DNA from: Microcella indica
Lineage (GTDB): Bacteria > Actinomycetota > Actinomycetes > Actinomycetales > Microbacteriaceae
DNA: 64,000 nt
Reading direction: 5' to 3'
Assembly (NCBI RefSeq): GCF_013414345.1
Contig: NZ_CP058670.1
Location: 1,178,001-1,242,000, forward strand
Below, in pieces: positions 62,810 to 64,000 of this stretch (the first letter of the stretch is position 1; each line of letters starts with the position of its first letter). A model generated the notes under the pieces. That model made no database searches. It was not told the origin of the DNA and was given only the letters and a program-made list of their open reading frames with translations. The position numbers and the translations under genes are program-made.

Positions 62810-64000
62810 GTGGCCCGAAGCACTCCCGAGCGCAACGCGATCCGCTCACTCGTCTGGCTGCTCGTCATCATCGTCGGCCTCATTGCCGCCAATGGCGCGA
62901 GCGTTCTGTTCAACAACGGGCAGTGGACGCCCAAGCTCGCCCTCGACCTCGAGGGCGGCACGCAGATCATCCTCGCGCCGCAGCTCGCCTCCGGAGACCA
63001 GGTCGACCAGGAGCAGCTCGAGCAGGCCGTCTCGATTATTCGACAGCGCGTCGATGCGGGCGGAGTGAGCGAGGCGGAGATCAACACGCAGGGCGGCGAG
63101 AACATCGTCGTCGCGATTCCCGGTGTGCCCGACCCCGCGACGATCGAGCGCATTCAGAGCTCGGCGAAGCTCGAATTCCGGCCCGTGCTGCTCGCCGATC
63201 TCGCCTCGAACCAGATTCTCGACGACCCCGAGGCGACCGACGAGGATTCTGCCGACGGCGACGAGACGGACGAGGCCGCGACCGACGACGAGGCTGCGGA
63301 GGGCGAGACGGCCGAGCCGACCCCGAGCGCCTCTCCCACCGACGCGAGCGACCCGGCGTGGATCACCGAAGAGCTCCAGCGGGAGTTCGACACCTTCGAG
63401 TGCTCGAGCCTCGACGTCGTGGGGGCGAACGTCGCGCCTGTCGACGAGCCTCTCGTGACGTGCGAGGCGGACGGCTCGATCAAGTACATCCTCGGCCCGG
63501 TCGAGGTCGAGGGTGAGGCCATCGCCGACGCGCGATCGGGGCTCATCGCCTCGTCGACGGGCGTCACCACGAACGAGTTCGGGGTCTTCATCGACTTCAA
63601 CGAGGAGGGCACGGCGCAGTTCCGCGAGGTCACGGAACGCCTCGTGAGCTTGACCGGAATCCGCAACCAGTTCGCCATCGTGCTGGACGGGCGCGTCATC
63701 AGCGCCCCTCGTACGATCAGCGCGATCACCGACGGCTCTCCGCAGATCAGCGGAAACTTCACGCAGGAGAGCGCGCAGGTGCTCGCCGATCAGCTCAAGT
63801 TCGGCGCTCTGCCGCTCGGCTTCGAGGTGCAGAGCAGCGAGAACATCACGGCGACGCTCGGACTCTCCCAGTTGCAGAGCGGCATCATCGCCGGGCTCAT
63901 CGGTATCGCTCTCGTCATCGGCTACGCGCTCATCCAGTACCGGGCCCTCGGCGGGGTGATCATCGCGTCCCTCGTCATCGCGGGCATCGTGACGTACCTC
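62810..64000 (+). CDS. secD: Protein translocase subunit SecD (3' end beyond the window)
   Basis: Membrane component that uses the proton-motive force to complete protein export with SecF and YajC. 397 codons are visible. It has an N-terminal helix (LVWLLVIIVGLIAANGA), the conserved PKLALDLEGGTQIIL and RQRVDAGGVSEAEI, the P1-head region, and the start of the RND helices (TLGLSQLQSGIIAGLIGIAL). An acidic insertion of about 45 residues (near 63226-63357, rich in Asp/Glu/Ala) lies in the periplasmic domain. GTG 62810 is chosen because similarity starts at ARSTPERNAIRSLVW. The reading frame continues past base 64000. Confidence 0.95.
   Translation, partial: MARSTPERNAIRSLVWLLVIIVGLIAANGASVLFNNGQWTPKLALDLEGGTQIILAPQLASGDQVDQEQLEQAVSIIRQRVDAGGVSEAEINTQGGENIVVAIPGVPDPATIERIQSSAKLEFRPVLLADLASNQILDDPEATDEDSADGDETDEAATDDEAAEGETAEPTPSASPTDASDPAWITEELQREFDTFECSSLDVVGANVAPVDEPLVTCEADGSIKYILGPVEVEGEAIADARSGLIASSTGVTTNEFGVFIDFNEEGTAQFREVTERLVSLTGIRNQFAIVLDGRVISAPRTISAITDGSPQISGNFTQESAQVLADQLKFGALPLGFEVQSSENITATLGLSQLQSGIIAGLIGIALVIGYALIQYRALGGVIIASLVIAGIVTYL

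Overview
The window is one contiguous stretch of a high-GC actinobacterial chromosome. Gene content and order (sucB-lpd-pepA-lipB-lipA-glnA-glnE, sigA beside parE/parC, SepH, DUF3093/3159/3710/4191/4193/3000, thrS-HIT-pdxST-yebC-ruvCAB-yajC-secD) fit Micrococcales, most likely Microbacteriaceae. This is inferred from families and synteny; there is no rRNA to confirm it. Coding density is very high, GTG starts are common, and most neighbours overlap or nearly touch.

Layout. 1-6.6 kb: the 3' part of glnE, a DoxX/HxlR pair, a scar in which a truncated VOC gene is fused to a broken conjugative relaxase, and glnA. 6.6-16 kb: lipoate and 2-oxoacid dehydrogenase genes (lipA, lipB, sucB, lpdA) with pepA, an RDD protein, DUF4191 and a pseudokinase. 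15.7-22 kb: PAC2, an MFS transporter, sigA, a CofE-like ligase facing an ATP-grasp protein, and a zinc-ribbon protein. 22-28 kb: topoisomerase IV (parE, parC) and a phosphatase. 28-32 kb: sepH, DUF4193, DUF3093, and the dut-DUF3710-DUF3159 operon. 32-42 kb: acnA, dxs, the fadBA operon, an RNase D-like protein and DUF3000. 42-50.7 kb: a hydrolase preceded by a tiny leader ORF, a RibD-like reductase, sufE, a sulfurtransferase, zapE, nhaA, amt and a degenerate amt paralogue. 50.6-51.3 kb: four tRNA genes and a 74-bp tandem duplication of a tRNA 3' end. 51.3-64 kb: a glycosyltransferase with a possible c-di-GMP-sensing N-terminus and a membrane partner, then thrS, an Ap4A phosphorylase-like HIT protein, pdxST, yebC, ruvCAB, yajC and the start of secD (cut by the window end).

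Common threads. Nitrogen: glnA, its adenylyltransferase glnE and amt are all here, and glnA and amt each carry a full four-half-site GlnR-type box at the same distance from the -10. Transcription: about fifteen genes have a TANNNT hexamer exactly 6-7 nt before a GTG or ATG, the signature of leaderless mRNAs. In several genes the upstream TAG stop codon is itself part of the next -10. Small palindromes mark candidate operators at doxX/hxlR, parE and acnA. Apart from the relaxase scar and the tRNA duplication I see no insertion sequences, prophage genes or CRISPR arrays. No defence system or other multi-gene novelty stands out. The most unusual items are the MshEN-like glycosyltransferase, the amt paralogue, the CofE-like/ATP-grasp pair, the interleaved promoters and the tRNA duplication.
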